A DNA stretch of 64,000 nucleotides from JACMLD01 sp039916305 (lineage in GTDB: Bacteria; Bacteroidota; Bacteroidia; Chitinophagales; Chitinophagaceae): positions 92,588 through 156,587 of the forward strand of contig JBDSLR010000025.1 in assembly GCA_039916305.1 (NCBI GenBank), written 5' to 3'. A program made the translations under genes and the position numbers. Under the pieces are notes generated by a model that was given only the letters and a program-made list of their open reading frames with translations, had not been told where the DNA came from and did not search any database. Positions 53,780-63,917 of this stretch are shown here, in pieces (positions within the stretch are counted from its first letter, which is position 1; each line of letters begins with the position of its first letter).

Positions 53780-55237
53780 ATGCGGAAAAATTTTGGGGCA
53801 GTCATGGCATTTGTCTTATTAATAATACAGCTGCAGGCGCAGAAAAAAGATGCGCTTGTTGCGCTGAAAGAAAAAGCCCTCACAGATTTGCAAGCCCAGT
53901 ACGATAAGTATAAAAGCATTGCTTACGCTATCTGGACTTATGCTGAAGTGGGGTATAAGGAAACAAAAAGTACCACCTTGCTGCAAAATACTTTACAGGA
54001 AAGCGGCTTTACTATCGAAAGTGGCGTGGCAGGTATGCCCACGGCATTCGTGGCTACTTACGGTAATGGCAAACCGGTTATTGGTGTATTGGCAGAGTTT
54101 GATGCACTGCCCGGTTTATCGCAGGATACAGTAGCAGAAAGAAAACCATTTCCTGAAAAAATTGCCGGGCATGCCTGCGGTCATCATTTATTTGGAACAG
54201 CCTCCGTAGCAGCTGCCATCGAAATGAAAAAAATGATGGAACAGGGCAAACTAACCGGCACTATTAAATTATTTGGCTGCCCTGCAGAAGAAGGCGGCAG
54301 CGGTAAAGTATATATGGTAAGGGAAGGATTGTTTAATGATGTAGATGTGGTATTGCACTGGCACCCGGCTTCTTCCAATGCCACCTCTATTGGTTCTTCG
54401 CTGGCGGATATAACAGCCAAATTTCGATTTTATGGTTTATCCGCCCACGCAGCTGCTGCACCAGACAGGGGGCGTAGTGCGCTGGATGGGGTAGAAGCGA
54501 TGGACAATATGGTAAACATGATGCGCGAACACATTCCGCAGGATGCCCGCATTCATTATGTAATATCAAACGGCGGTAAAGCGCCCAATGTGGTGCCTGA
54601 TTTTGCAGAAGTCTGGTATACCGTTCGCCATAAAACCAGGAATGAAGTAACCCGGATATTTGACTGGGTGGTAGAAGCCGCTAAAGGCGCGGCCCTGGGT
54701 ACCCAGACAAAAGTTGATTATGAAGTGCTGAGCGGCGAGTACGAAACGCTTTCTAATAAAACCCTCGCCATTGCCCTGCAGAAAAACCTGGAGAAAACAG
54801 GTGGCGTAAATTATACACCGGACGAAGCTGCCTTCGCAAAAAAAATACAGGCGAGCTACACCTATAAAGTACCACCGGTAGAGGCAGCTTCAAAAGTTGA
54901 ACCGCTATTGCTTGAAAATATCAACACCGTTTTTTATGCTTCAACAGATGTAGGCGATGTAAGCTGGACTGTACCGACTATTGGTATGGGCGCTGCCACC
55001 TGGGCGCCGGGTACGCCACCACACAGCTGGCAGGCGGTGGCCTGTGGTGGCACAGATATCGGGTTTAAAGGAATGATGGTGGCTGCCAAAACGCTGGCTT
55101 TAACCGGCTTGGATCTTTTAACCAATAAAGCCTTGGTGGAAGACGCCAGAACAGAATTTATAAAAGCCCGTGGCGCAGATTTTAAATACAAGGCAATTTT
55201 GGGTGATAGAAAACCGCCTTTTAATTACAGGGATTGA
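53780..55237 (+). CDS. Exported M20-family amidohydrolase, second of a tandem pair
   Basis: 485 residues, paralogous to the gene upstream with a 114-base gap and the same order of parts: signal peptide (MAFVLLIIQLQAQ), GHACGHHLFGTASVA, CPAEEGGSGKVYMVREGLF, VVLHWHPASS and GLSAHAAAAPDRGRSALDGV. The metal ligands and catalytic glutamate are kept in both. Differences concentrate in the C-terminal third (for example KVEPLLLENINTVFYAS in place of a shorter KPIKEEEDAGGGS). Substrate ranges may differ. Confidence 0.9.
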   Translation: MRKNFGAVMAFVLLIIQLQAQKKDALVALKEKALTDLQAQYDKYKSIAYAIWTYAEVGYKETKSTTLLQNTLQESGFTIESGVAGMPTAFVATYGNGKPVIGVLAEFDALPGLSQDTVAERKPFPEKIAGHACGHHLFGTASVAAAIEMKKMMEQGKLTGTIKLFGCPAEEGGSGKVYMVREGLFNDVDVVLHWHPASSNATSIGSSLADITAKFRFYGLSAHAAAAPDRGRSALDGVEAMDNMVNMMREHIPQDARIHYVISNGGKAPNVVPDFAEVWYTVRHKTRNEVTRIFDWVVEAAKGAALGTQTKVDYEVLSGEYETLSNKTLAIALQKNLEKTGGVNYTPDEAAFAKKIQASYTYKVPPVEAASKVEPLLLENINTVFYASTDVGDVSWTVPTIGMGAATWAPGTPPHSWQAVACGGTDIGFKGMMVAAKTLALTGLDLLTNKALVEDARTEFIKARGADFKYKAILGDRKPPFNYRD

Positions 55238-55349
55238 TACTGGATGAAAATGGGATTGTTTCAAAATCAAATAGATTGGTCATAGTGAGCCTGAGAAAAG
55301 ATTACCATCAATTTGACGGCCTTCAATAGATAGCTGCTGAGCGCTGTGT

Positions 55350-57749
55350 TTACTCTGTCCGTAAGCTTTTTACCGGATTTTCCAGCGATGCTTTATACGT
55401 TTGCGAGATAATGGTAAACAGACCGATACACAATAAAAATACAAAACATCCAATGGCGCTGGCAAAGCCATAACCCACCCGGTTTACAAAATTTTGCAGG
55501 AAAAAGAAGCCCAATGTATAGCCAACGGGCACCGCAATAACGCCTGCTATAAACAGGAGTTTAATAAAGCCTTTTGATAGAAGGCCGGTTAGCTGTTGAT
55601 TGCTGGCGCCGATTACTTTGCGTACACCTATTTCTTTTCGTTTTGTTTCTACCGTATAGATAACCAGGCCCAGTAGCCCCAGCGTGGCAATACTGAGTGC
55701 TATAAACGCCAGGTAGCCAAGTAATGAAATAGTGGCCCTTTGAGAATTGCCCTCTTCCATATCTTTATCGAGCCAGGATGATATAAATGCGGGCGCAGCT
55801 GCCTGTGATTGCCAGGCCAATGCAATACGACTTGCAATAGCTTTTTCATCTTCACCGGTTACGGTTACGTATAGGTAGTTGGTGGATGCTTTTTTATTAC
55901 GCAGACCCATAGGCGCCACTATTTTTCCGGAATTCTCATAATTAAAATCATTCACAACACCCACAATGTCCAGCGAGGTTGAATCATTGATCCAAAGTTT
56001 ATTGCCAATGGCGCTCTCATTTGATTTGAAGCCCGCGGCCAGGGCGGCACGCGCGTTAAGGATGATTTCTTTTTCGCTGCTGCTGTCTGCCACCGTATGA
56101 AAATTACTTCCAGCCAGCAATTTCACTTGCATGGAGGGTATAAATGCAGCGTCTGTAAAAAAATAATTGAGTGACATGGCGTCCTTCTGCTGGTTATCCG
56201 TCCAGGCTGGTGACCGCATGCCGGAAAAGCGGGCCTGGATGGGTGTAGACAGCCCTGTGATGGTTTGTACACCGCTGACTGCAGCAATTTTTTGTATTGT
56301 AACCTGCTCATTTAATCCCTGTAATGGCACCACCAGTACATGATCTTTTTTAAAGCCCGGATCTACGGCGCCCAGGTAAGAAAATTGCCTGTAAAATGTA
56401 AACAGGAAGATAATAATGACCAGTGAAAGGCTGTATTGAAAAACAATCAATGTTTTTTGCAGGCTTACTTTTCCGAATATCCTGGCCGTAGAAAGATTTT
56501 TAAGCACCCTTAACGGTGTAAAGGAAGACAATATCCACGCAGGCGCAGTGCCAGCCAGCAACCCCGTTAACAAAGCGAAACCAACACTGTACAAAACATA
56601 AGGGGTGTTGTATTTCCATGAACTAGGTATCATTTCATAACCATCGTTAAAAGGGGCATACTGAATTATGAACGATAATAAAATCCATGCAAATGCAAGC
56701 GCCAAAAAAGAAAGTAAAATGGATTCCACTATGTATTGTGCAAATAATTGATAGCGTTTGGCGCCGGCAATTTTTCTTACACCCACTTCTTTGGCCCGGG
56801 TTAAAGCCCGTGCTATCGTAAGATTTGTATAGTTAAAACAGGCTGCGAGCAGGATAATCAGGCTCACGTCAATGCCTACCCATAATTTAGCCCAGGTAGT
56901 GCCAGCACCAATATCATTGTATAAATCATCATTGGCGGGCCTTACTTTTTCGATGAGTTGAATGCCAAAAAAGGCCTGGCCATTGTTATCTGTTGCATTA
57001 AAATGTGCCGCAACAGATTGCAGCGTTCCTTTTAAAGGGGTCTCGCCCAATCCTTTTTTTACCCGCACATAGGTGTAAGCTGCTTTGAAGTCGCCCCAGT
57101 TATCTGATTTGTTGGGCAGCCATTTATTTTTTTCCAGCAGGGGTATGCTGGAGGCGGACGCGTACGCATCAAAACTGATATGAGATTTACCAGGCGGCTC
57201 ATTGAGTACGCCTGTAATGGTAAATACGCCGCGATTTTTCAGACTTAGTTGTTTACCCATTGGATTGGCAGTGCCAAAAAATTTTGCAGCCGTGGCTTTG
57301 CCAATTACCATGGCATTGGGCATTGAAAGCGCCGTGGCCGGATCGCCCTGGGCCAGTGAAAAACCAAAAACATTGAAAAAAGACGGCTCAGTAAAAGCGC
57401 CATCGATATATAATTCTTTATCGTCTGTAGTGGCTGTGCCATTAAAAGCAGGATATATATTAACGGCCTCCTCTATGATATTGCTGTCTGCTGCCAGTGA
57501 AGCATACAACGGCAGGGGTGTACTGGCAAGTTTCCATTGGTTGCCATTTTTCTGGTTGTACCCGCTGGTGACACGGTAGGTCCTGTCCGCATAGGGGTGA
57601 AAAGTATCGTACCCCAATTCTGTTTGTACAATCAGCAGTTCCATCATGCCCACAGACATGCTAAGTCCAAGCCCGAAAATATTGATAAATGATACCAGCC
57701 GGTTTTTCCGGAGACTGCGGTAAGCAATTTTTAAATAATTCCAGAGCAT
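55350..57749 (-). CDS. FtsX/MacB-type ABC permease with two FtsX domains
   Basis: 799 residues from the ATG at 57749 (LWNYLKIAYRSLRKNRLVS). An N-terminal helix, a periplasmic core domain (about 45-280), three helices with FtsX signature VGVRKIAGAKRYQLFAQYIV, a second periplasmic domain (about 430-660) and a second FtsX unit with IGVRKVIGASNQQLTGLL follow. This duplicated build is common in Bacteroidota. No ATPase gene lies beside it, so its partner must be elsewhere. By family it is a mechanotransmission or efflux permease. Confidence 0.88.
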   Translation of the reverse strand: MLWNYLKIAYRSLRKNRLVSFINIFGLGLSMSVGMMELLIVQTELGYDTFHPYADRTYRVTSGYNQKNGNQWKLASTPLPLYASLAADSNIIEEAVNIYPAFNGTATTDDKELYIDGAFTEPSFFNVFGFSLAQGDPATALSMPNAMVIGKATAAKFFGTANPMGKQLSLKNRGVFTITGVLNEPPGKSHISFDAYASASSIPLLEKNKWLPNKSDNWGDFKAAYTYVRVKKGLGETPLKGTLQSVAAHFNATDNNGQAFFGIQLIEKVRPANDDLYNDIGAGTTWAKLWVGIDVSLIILLAACFNYTNLTIARALTRAKEVGVRKIAGAKRYQLFAQYIVESILLSFLALAFAWILLSFIIQYAPFNDGYEMIPSSWKYNTPYVLYSVGFALLTGLLAGTAPAWILSSFTPLRVLKNLSTARIFGKVSLQKTLIVFQYSLSLVIIIFLFTFYRQFSYLGAVDPGFKKDHVLVVPLQGLNEQVTIQKIAAVSGVQTITGLSTPIQARFSGMRSPAWTDNQQKDAMSLNYFFTDAAFIPSMQVKLLAGSNFHTVADSSSEKEIILNARAALAAGFKSNESAIGNKLWINDSTSLDIVGVVNDFNYENSGKIVAPMGLRNKKASTNYLYVTVTGEDEKAIASRIALAWQSQAAAPAFISSWLDKDMEEGNSQRATISLLGYLAFIALSIATLGLLGLVIYTVETKRKEIGVRKVIGASNQQLTGLLSKGFIKLLFIAGVIAVPVGYTLGFFFLQNFVNRVGYGFASAIGCFVFLLCIGLFTIISQTYKASLENPVKSLRTE

Positions 57750-57940
57750 GGGTAAAATTTTTGATATTGAAAGTATACTATTTTCAAACCAAAAACCCAA
57801 GGCGGTATCTTTCAGCCAGTTAGCTATTTATGAACCGGTACAGCTGAACGAAAGTGAACAAAGACTGTACGCTTTTGATACATGAAGTAATGACAAGGGC
57901 ATAATTGTACACTGTTGATCCGCCCCTTGTTACTTTAAAC

Positions 57941-57973
57941 AACTACGGTAGTCTTTAAAGGACTACCGTAGTT
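57941..57973. other. Strong hairpin downstream of lysS
   Basis: AACTACGGTAGTC (57941-57953) and GACTACCGTAGTT (57961-57973) form a perfect 13-bp stem with a seven-base loop, 19 bases after the lysS stop. No clear T-run follows on the minus strand. It may be a terminator of another type or an RNA-stability element. Confidence 0.5.
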
Positions 57974-57992
57974 ATTAAGTTGAAATATAAAT

Positions 57993-59522
57993 TTATTCTC
58001 CCTGCTGCTTTTCCGGCCGCATCTGCGGAAACAACAATACATCCTGTATGCTTGCCTGGTTGGTCATAAACATGCAAAGCCGGTCTATACCAATGCCGAT
58101 ACCGCTGGTAGGGGGCATACCATATTCAAGGGCGCGTAAAAAATCATGATCAATAAACATAGCTTCGTCATCGCCGCGCTGCATCAGCTGCGCCTGTTCT
58201 TCAAAACGCTCACGCTGTTCTATGGGGTCGTTTAGCTCACTGTATGCATTGGCGGCTTCTTTGCCATTTATCATCAATTCAAAACGCTCTACTAATCCGG
58301 GCTTACTCCGGTGCTTCTTGGTAAGCGGGCTCATCTCTACCGGGTAATCAATAATAAAAGTGGGTTGTATGTACATATGCTCACTGGTGGCGCCAAAAAT
58401 TTCATCAATCAGTTTACCCTTGCCAATATTACCGGGGACACCAATGTTTAACTGTTTGCAAACTTCACGCAGGCCAGCTTCATCTTTCTCACTCACATCA
58501 ATACCCGTATTTTCTTTAATGGCATCCAGTATGGTAACGCGTTTAAAGGGCGCTTTATAGCTAATGGTATTATCGCCCAGCGTCACCTCTGTGGTACCAT
58601 GCAATGCAATGGCAATTCGTTCCATCAGCTGTTCGGTTATTTCCATCATCCAGAAATAATCTTTATAGGCAGTATACCACTCCAGCACGGTAAACTCCGG
58701 GTTGTGGGTCCGGTCCATACCCTCGTTACGGAAATTGCGGCTGAATTCATATACCCAGTCGAACCCGCCCACAATCAGTCTTTTTAAATACAGTTCATTG
58801 GCAATGCGTAAATAAAAAGGAACATCCAGCGCATTGTGGTGTGTTATAAACGGCCTTGCAGCAGCGCCCCCAGGGATAGCCTGCAGCACGGGCGTATCTA
58901 CTTCCAGCGCTCCTTTTTCATTCAGGAATTCGCGGATGGTATTGATAAGCTTTGTACGTTTTATAAAAGTCTCTTTTACCTCGGGGTTAATATTTAAATC
59001 CACATAACGCTGCCTGTATTTAAATTCAGGATCGGTTACTTCGTCAAAAGACTCGCCATCTTTTTCTTTTACCGTGGGCAAAGGTTTCAATGATTTTGTA
59101 AGAATGGTAAACTCTTTTACATGCACCGACGTTTCGCCGGTTTTTGTGGTAAATACATAGCCTTTAATACCAATGATATCACCTATGTCTACCAGCTTTT
59201 TCCAAACAGCCTGGTACAGGGTTTTGTCTTCGCCTGGGCATATATCATCCTGCTTAATATAGAACTGTATTTTACCGGCAGCATCCTGCAAAACGGCAAA
59301 GTTTGCCTTGCCCATATCACGTACACTCATAATGCGGCCTGCCAGGCATACGTCTGCAAAATCAGCCTTGTTTTCCTCGCCTTTGTAATTTGCTTTTATG
59401 AAAGCGGAGTGGCTGTTAACCGGGTACAGTGCCGCGGGATAGGCATCAATACCTAATTTTTTTAGCCCTTCCAGTTTCTCCCTGCGGATGATTTCCTGCT
59501 CTGACAAATGTTGTGTACTCAT
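57993..59522 (-). CDS. lysS: Lysyl-tRNA synthetase, class II
   Basis: 509 residues, the class II LysRS length. An N-terminal anticodon-binding OB domain (about 60-165, with AGRIMSVRDMGKANFAVLQD) precedes the catalytic core: motif 2 FRNEGMDRTHNPEFTVLEWY, motif 3 GIGIGIDRLCMFM, and KKHRSKPGLVERFELMINGK. It charges tRNA-Lys in the cytoplasm. It is on the minus strand, upstream of the FtsX-type permease gene. Confidence 0.97.
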   Translation of the reverse strand: MSTQHLSEQEIIRREKLEGLKKLGIDAYPAALYPVNSHSAFIKANYKGEENKADFADVCLAGRIMSVRDMGKANFAVLQDAAGKIQFYIKQDDICPGEDKTLYQAVWKKLVDIGDIIGIKGYVFTTKTGETSVHVKEFTILTKSLKPLPTVKEKDGESFDEVTDPEFKYRQRYVDLNINPEVKETFIKRTKLINTIREFLNEKGALEVDTPVLQAIPGGAAARPFITHHNALDVPFYLRIANELYLKRLIVGGFDWVYEFSRNFRNEGMDRTHNPEFTVLEWYTAYKDYFWMMEITEQLMERIAIALHGTTEVTLGDNTISYKAPFKRVTILDAIKENTGIDVSEKDEAGLREVCKQLNIGVPGNIGKGKLIDEIFGATSEHMYIQPTFIIDYPVEMSPLTKKHRSKPGLVERFELMINGKEAANAYSELNDPIEQRERFEEQAQLMQRGDDEAMFIDHDFLRALEYGMPPTSGIGIGIDRLCMFMTNQASIQDVLLFPQMRPEKQQGE

Positions 59523-59697
59523 GAATAGCTGATATTAATTGAACAGCAGGTGTTGCCTGCCATTTACGGGCTGCAAAAATACACGTTTGCAGCCGGAAAT
59601 CAGCTGGTATACAAAGGATTTATGAGTGACGAAGATGATCCTATAATACATTTTTGCTTAGGAAAAATCCGGCATACAGCTTTTGAGTCGGGGGCTT

Positions 59698-60147
59698 TTA
59701 CCGGCCCAGTGGAATCTGTAAGGCGAGTACTGGGTAAAATTGCCTGGAAAAACTGGCTTTGTATAGCATGGAAGTATTTTCTGTTTTTACTGCAATGGCC
59801 ATGGCTTTCTTTTTGCTCCGGTTAGCGCCCACAAAAAATGGTATAGAGCCACACATGCCGCCAATACCCACGCCGGTTAAGAGCACACCCAACACCTGTT
59901 CTGCTTCACCCTCACTAAGACCATAACTGTTATTGTAATCGTTGTTGTTTTTGTTGGCACCATCAGCTATTAAAAATATGCCGCCTGCTGTAAGCGCAGC
60001 GCCGGTGCCCAAAAATATAAATCCTGCTGTCTGCTTTTTCTTGCTTTTGCTCATCAGTTTATCATACCGCGTGTCTGGTGTAATCCGCTGTGCAAAAATT
60101 GATACTGAAAAAATAGTCAGGAGTAAAAAGAAAACGGCTTTTTTCAT
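59698..60147 (-). CDS. Small exported membrane protein with glycine-rich helices
   Basis: 149 residues from the ATG at 60147; the open frame extends to 60225. A signal peptide (VFFLLLTIFSVSIFAQ) is followed by a basic segment (YDKLMSKSKKKQ) and two glycine-rich helices (AGFIFLGTGAALTAGGIFLI and LLTGVGIGGMCGSIPFFVGA) separated by an Asn-rich loop with NKNNNDYNNSYGL. I recognise no family. The gene is divergent from the LpxH-like gene. Confidence 0.6.
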   Translation of the reverse strand: MKKAVFFLLLTIFSVSIFAQRITPDTRYDKLMSKSKKKQTAGFIFLGTGAALTAGGIFLIADGANKNNNDYNNSYGLSEGEAEQVLGVLLTGVGIGGMCGSIPFFVGANRSKKKAMAIAVKTENTSMLYKASFSRQFYPVLALQIPLGR

Positions 60148-60345
60148 AATGAGGGTTTTGTTGGTTATGACAGAAATATAACTTGAAACGATGCGTACTA
60201 ACTTCTTTTTTAAGAAACGCGGCACAAAAAAACGACTATATAACGGCTTTTACTTTTTATTGTTGTTCAATTCTTTACAATTCATTAATACAGTGGCAAT
60301 ATACGGGTAATATGCTTTTTGCAAATTTGTGAAACGTTTATCTCC

Positions 60346-61182
60346 ATGGAAAAACGACCGGTTGACGTAGTAGTTTTATCTGACCTGCACTTAGGCACCT
60401 ACGGAAGCAGGGCAAAAGAAATATCCGGCTACCTGCGCAGTATCGCGCCACAGATGCTCATTCTGAACGGAGATATTATAGACATCTGGCAATTCAGCAA
60501 GCATTATTTTCCCGCTGCTCATTTTGGGGTGATAAAAGAAATCATACAAATGATGAGCAATGGCACGCGTGTTATTTATATCACCGGCAACCACGATGAA
60601 ACCCTGCGCCGCTACTCCGGTATTGATCTGGGCAATTTTCAGCTGACAGATAAGCTGGTTCTGGAGATTAACAATAAAATGACATGGATTTTTCACGGCG
60701 ATGTGTTTGACAATACCACTAAAGGAAGTGCAAAAATACTGGCCAAGCTGGGAAGTACAGGATACGGAATGCTCATTTTACTGAACCGTTTAATTAACTG
60801 CTGCCTGCGCTTGCTGGGTTATGATCGCATATCGCTTTCCAAAAATATTATGGCAGGTGTAAACAAAGCGGTTGCAAAAGTAAATGACCTGCAAGCCATT
60901 GCTTCAGAATTGGCCATTGAAAAAAAATATGACTATGTTATCTGCGGTCATATTCATCAACCCTGCAAGAAAATAGTCAGCACAGCAAAAGGCAGCGTTG
61001 TTTACCTCAACAGCGGCGACTGGATAGAACATTTGACCTCGCTGGAATACCACAATAACGACTGGCATGTGAATACATATGATACTACCAATACCGAATC
61101 TGAAAAGGCAGCTGACAGTAAGCCCATAATAAATGTGCTGTCAGAAGAAATACATTTTTACATTAACTCATTGGCTGTGTAA
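60346..61182 (+). CDS. LpxH-like metallophosphoesterase
   Basis: 278 residues from the ATG at 60346; the open frame begins at 60319. The calcineurin-type metal motifs are complete: SDLHLGTYG, LNGDIIDIWQFS, TGNHDE, FHGDVFDN and CGHIHQP. The architecture matches LpxH-like UDP-2,3-diacylglucosamine hydrolases of Bacteroidota, but a substrate other than the lipid A precursor is possible. The glycosyltransferase that follows 41 bases on suggests a joint role in lipid or glycan metabolism. Confidence 0.82.
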   Translation: MEKRPVDVVVLSDLHLGTYGSRAKEISGYLRSIAPQMLILNGDIIDIWQFSKHYFPAAHFGVIKEIIQMMSNGTRVIYITGNHDETLRRYSGIDLGNFQLTDKLVLEINNKMTWIFHGDVFDNTTKGSAKILAKLGSTGYGMLILLNRLINCCLRLLGYDRISLSKNIMAGVNKAVAKVNDLQAIASELAIEKKYDYVICGHIHQPCKKIVSTAKGSVVYLNSGDWIEHLTSLEYHNNDWHVNTYDTTNTESEKAADSKPIINVLSEEIHFYINSLAV

Positions 61183-61223
61183 TGCAGTTGGATAAGACAG
61201 TATGTGCTTAAAAACATTTTGCT

Positions 61224-62258
61224 ATGAAGATTTTATATGCAGTACAGGCAACAGGTAACGGGCATATCAGCAGGGCGATGGAATTGCTGCCCAGCCTGCG
61301 TACGTATGGACAGGTAGATGTTTTTTTAAGCGGCACCAATAGCCAGCTGAGAGCAGATTTACCAGTGCGCTACCGTAGCAAGGGGTTGTGCCTGTTTTAC
61401 AATAATGACGGCGGACTGGATTACCGCAAAATGTTCAGCGCTTTTAATCCGGTTAGGCTGTGGGATGATGTAAAATCATTGCCGGTTGAAAAATACGATG
61501 TTGTTATTAACGATTTTGAATGCATTACCTCACTGGCCTGTGCCTATAAAAAAGTGCCTTCTGTAAATTTTGGGCACCAGGCTTCTTTTCAATCGGCGCT
61601 TACGCCGAGGCCGGTAAACAAGGACCGGGTGGGCGAGTTTATCTTAAGGCATTACGGCAGGGCTAGTTCATACATGGGGCTGCATTTTGAAAAATATGAT
61701 GATTTTATTTTTACACCGGTTATAAAAAAAGAAGTGTTACAGGCAAGGCCGGTCAATAAAAATTATATAACGGTATATCTTTCTGCTTATAGCGATGAAA
61801 CAATTTTGCAATATTGTAAACAGGTAAAAGGTTTTGATTTCCAGGTATTCTCCAAGCAGGTGAGGAAGCCGGTTATTGAGGGCAATATAACTTTTATGCC
61901 TGTAAACAACCGGCTGTTTACAGAAAGCATGATTAACAGTGCGGGTGTAATTACAGGGGCAGGTTTTGAAACACCTGCGGAAGCATTGCACCTGCAAAAA
62001 AAATTACTGGTGATTCCCATACGCGGGCAGTATGAGCAATTGTGTAATGCAGCTGCGCTTGAACGGCTGGGCGTAAAGGTGCTGACTAAAATGGACAGTT
62101 CTTTCCCTGTGTTATTTAATGAATGGGTGCAACAGCCTGCGCAGAAAAGCATTGAATACAGTGATACAGCACCTGCACTGGTGCGTAATTTACTGGAGAG
62201 TTATCCCTATAAAGGTTCGGCGCTGGATTTGGTATATCCTGATTTTATATTTAATTAA
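61224..62258 (+). CDS. Glycosyltransferase-like protein, MurG-related fold
   Basis: 344 residues. The N-terminus KILYAVQATGNGHISRAMEL is the glycine-rich acceptor loop of the MurG/UGT-like GT-B group; the C-terminal half has ITGAGFETPAEALHLQKKLL, VIPIRGQYEQLCNAAALERL, the usual donor-site pattern. This corresponds to the Glyco_trans_1_3-type family. The partner LpxH-like gene immediately upstream points to a glycolipid. It ends 24 bases before the convergent esterase gene. Confidence 0.82.
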   Translation: MKILYAVQATGNGHISRAMELLPSLRTYGQVDVFLSGTNSQLRADLPVRYRSKGLCLFYNNDGGLDYRKMFSAFNPVRLWDDVKSLPVEKYDVVINDFECITSLACAYKKVPSVNFGHQASFQSALTPRPVNKDRVGEFILRHYGRASSYMGLHFEKYDDFIFTPVIKKEVLQARPVNKNYITVYLSAYSDETILQYCKQVKGFDFQVFSKQVRKPVIEGNITFMPVNNRLFTESMINSAGVITGAGFETPAEALHLQKKLLVIPIRGQYEQLCNAAALERLGVKVLTKMDSSFPVLFNEWVQQPAQKSIEYSDTAPALVRNLLESYPYKGSALDLVYPDFIFN

Positions 62259-62282
62259 AGAATACCGTGGTAAAGCCGTTCA

Positions 62283-63917
62283 TTACCTGGCAGCGTTTTT
62301 ATCCATGAAAATATAGCGCTCGCGGTTCTTTTCCGTCTCAACCTTTGTATTTACATCAATGTTTATAAACTGAACCGGGTTATTGGCGGTAACTGCCGGC
62401 CACTGCGGAAGACCGGCGCCATTTGGATTGGCAGTTTTAATAAAGTTGGCGAAATATGCCTGCATTAGTTTTGAAATCTTATAATCATCTGCTGTCCACT
62501 CATATACTTTATTGCTGGCAAGATTGCCCATCGCATATTCAATTTCTGCTGAATGTACGGCTCCCTTTGCAGGGGGTGTTTTTGCAGCTGGTTTGCCGGT
62601 GGTATCTTTTACAACCCCACCAGCCAAACCGGGTGCGGCGTTGCCCATTGATGCAGACATGGCGGGCCGCGGGCGGGAGAATAAATAACGGTAAACGGGT
62701 TTGCCGCCGGTTTTGAGCTGCATATCTGTCCATTTCCAGGTACTGAAGCTGATAAACCGGTCACTTGCCAATTCAGTAGCTACCTGCTCCACCTCTGCAT
62801 CTGAAGCAGGGTTGTACAATTTTAGCACTTCATCAGCCTTGTCAGGATATAATTTTTGTATTGCTTTGGAAAAATTTTCTTTGGTGGGCAGCTCCGTACC
62901 CATAACCATCCGGGCATTCATTTCTTCAGAATTCCAGCCGGCGAGCAGCGGCACATGTGCCTGTTCTCCGGCCGCGTAAATTTCATAAGGGCTCTTAGGC
63001 AAAAAGTAACCATCGATGGTCATGGAAAACCGGAAGGGACCAAATTTTGAAGCAGCCTGTAACAGTTGTTCTGCAGGCATCGCACGAAGGGCTGCAAGTG
63101 AATTTGCATTAACTGTTTTTGCAAAATCAACACCAGTTTGTTCGCCGGCCGCCAGTGGCATTGCACGTAAAGTGCCCAGCAGGGAACCACTTTCCCCGAT
63201 AGCACCGGCGATTAAGTCTTTAGATAAGGGAGATGCCATTTGAGCGCTCACAGATACTGATCCGGCAGATTCGCCCGCAATGGTAACGTGCCTGGGATCG
63301 CCCCCAAAAGCAGCTATATTTTTTTGCACCCACTGCAGGGCTGCAGTCTGATCCAGTAATCCATAATTTCCGGAAGCATGATTCGGAGACTCTTTGGTAA
63401 GTTCGGGATGTGCCATAAAGCCAAATACGCCCAATCTGTAGTTAACCGTAACCGCTACCATTCCCATTGCGGCCATGCTTTCACCATCGTACCTCGCTTC
63501 TGAACCATCACCCGCAACAAATCCACCGCCATAGAAATAGACAAGTACCGGCAGGTTTTTTTTATTGCCGGCCGGCGCCCATACATTAAGATAAAGGCAA
63601 TCCTCATTCATGCCCTGTGAGCGAAATGCCATGTCGCCGAATATATTGGTTTGCATACCGTTTGAACCGAATTGTTTTGCATCCCGGGGGCCCTGCCAAT
63701 TGCTGACCGGCTGGGGTGCTTTCCATCGTAATTCACCCACCGGAGGGGCAGCAAATGGAATTCCTTTAAATGAATGAACGCCACTTTTTTCAATACCACC
63801 CTGTAGTGTACCGTTAACCGTTTTCACAACCGGCGAACCAGAATTTTCATTTGTTTGAGCAACGGTTACCTGGAGCATTTGCATGGCTAAGAAAGAAAGG
63901 AATAAAAACTTTTTCAT
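62283..63917 (-). CDS. Exported type-B carboxylesterase
   Basis: 544 residues with a signal peptide (LFLSFLAMQMLQVTVAQ). The alpha/beta-hydrolase core has the oxyanion loop FYGGGFVAGDG, the nucleophile GESAGSVSVSAQM (Ser217), a Glu candidate in GWNSEEMNAR and the late His in GAVHSAEIEYAMGN. The DCLYLNVW motif after the EDCLYLN-type disulfide segment is typical of the family. It hydrolyses esters of small or fatty substrates outside the inner membrane. A polar insertion with DTTGKPAAKTPPAKG precedes the catalytic His. Confidence 0.9.
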   Translation of the reverse strand: MKKFLFLSFLAMQMLQVTVAQTNENSGSPVVKTVNGTLQGGIEKSGVHSFKGIPFAAPPVGELRWKAPQPVSNWQGPRDAKQFGSNGMQTNIFGDMAFRSQGMNEDCLYLNVWAPAGNKKNLPVLVYFYGGGFVAGDGSEARYDGESMAAMGMVAVTVNYRLGVFGFMAHPELTKESPNHASGNYGLLDQTAALQWVQKNIAAFGGDPRHVTIAGESAGSVSVSAQMASPLSKDLIAGAIGESGSLLGTLRAMPLAAGEQTGVDFAKTVNANSLAALRAMPAEQLLQAASKFGPFRFSMTIDGYFLPKSPYEIYAAGEQAHVPLLAGWNSEEMNARMVMGTELPTKENFSKAIQKLYPDKADEVLKLYNPASDAEVEQVATELASDRFISFSTWKWTDMQLKTGGKPVYRYLFSRPRPAMSASMGNAAPGLAGGVVKDTTGKPAAKTPPAKGAVHSAEIEYAMGNLASNKVYEWTADDYKISKLMQAYFANFIKTANPNGAGLPQWPAVTANNPVQFINIDVNTKVETEKNRERYIFMDKNAAR

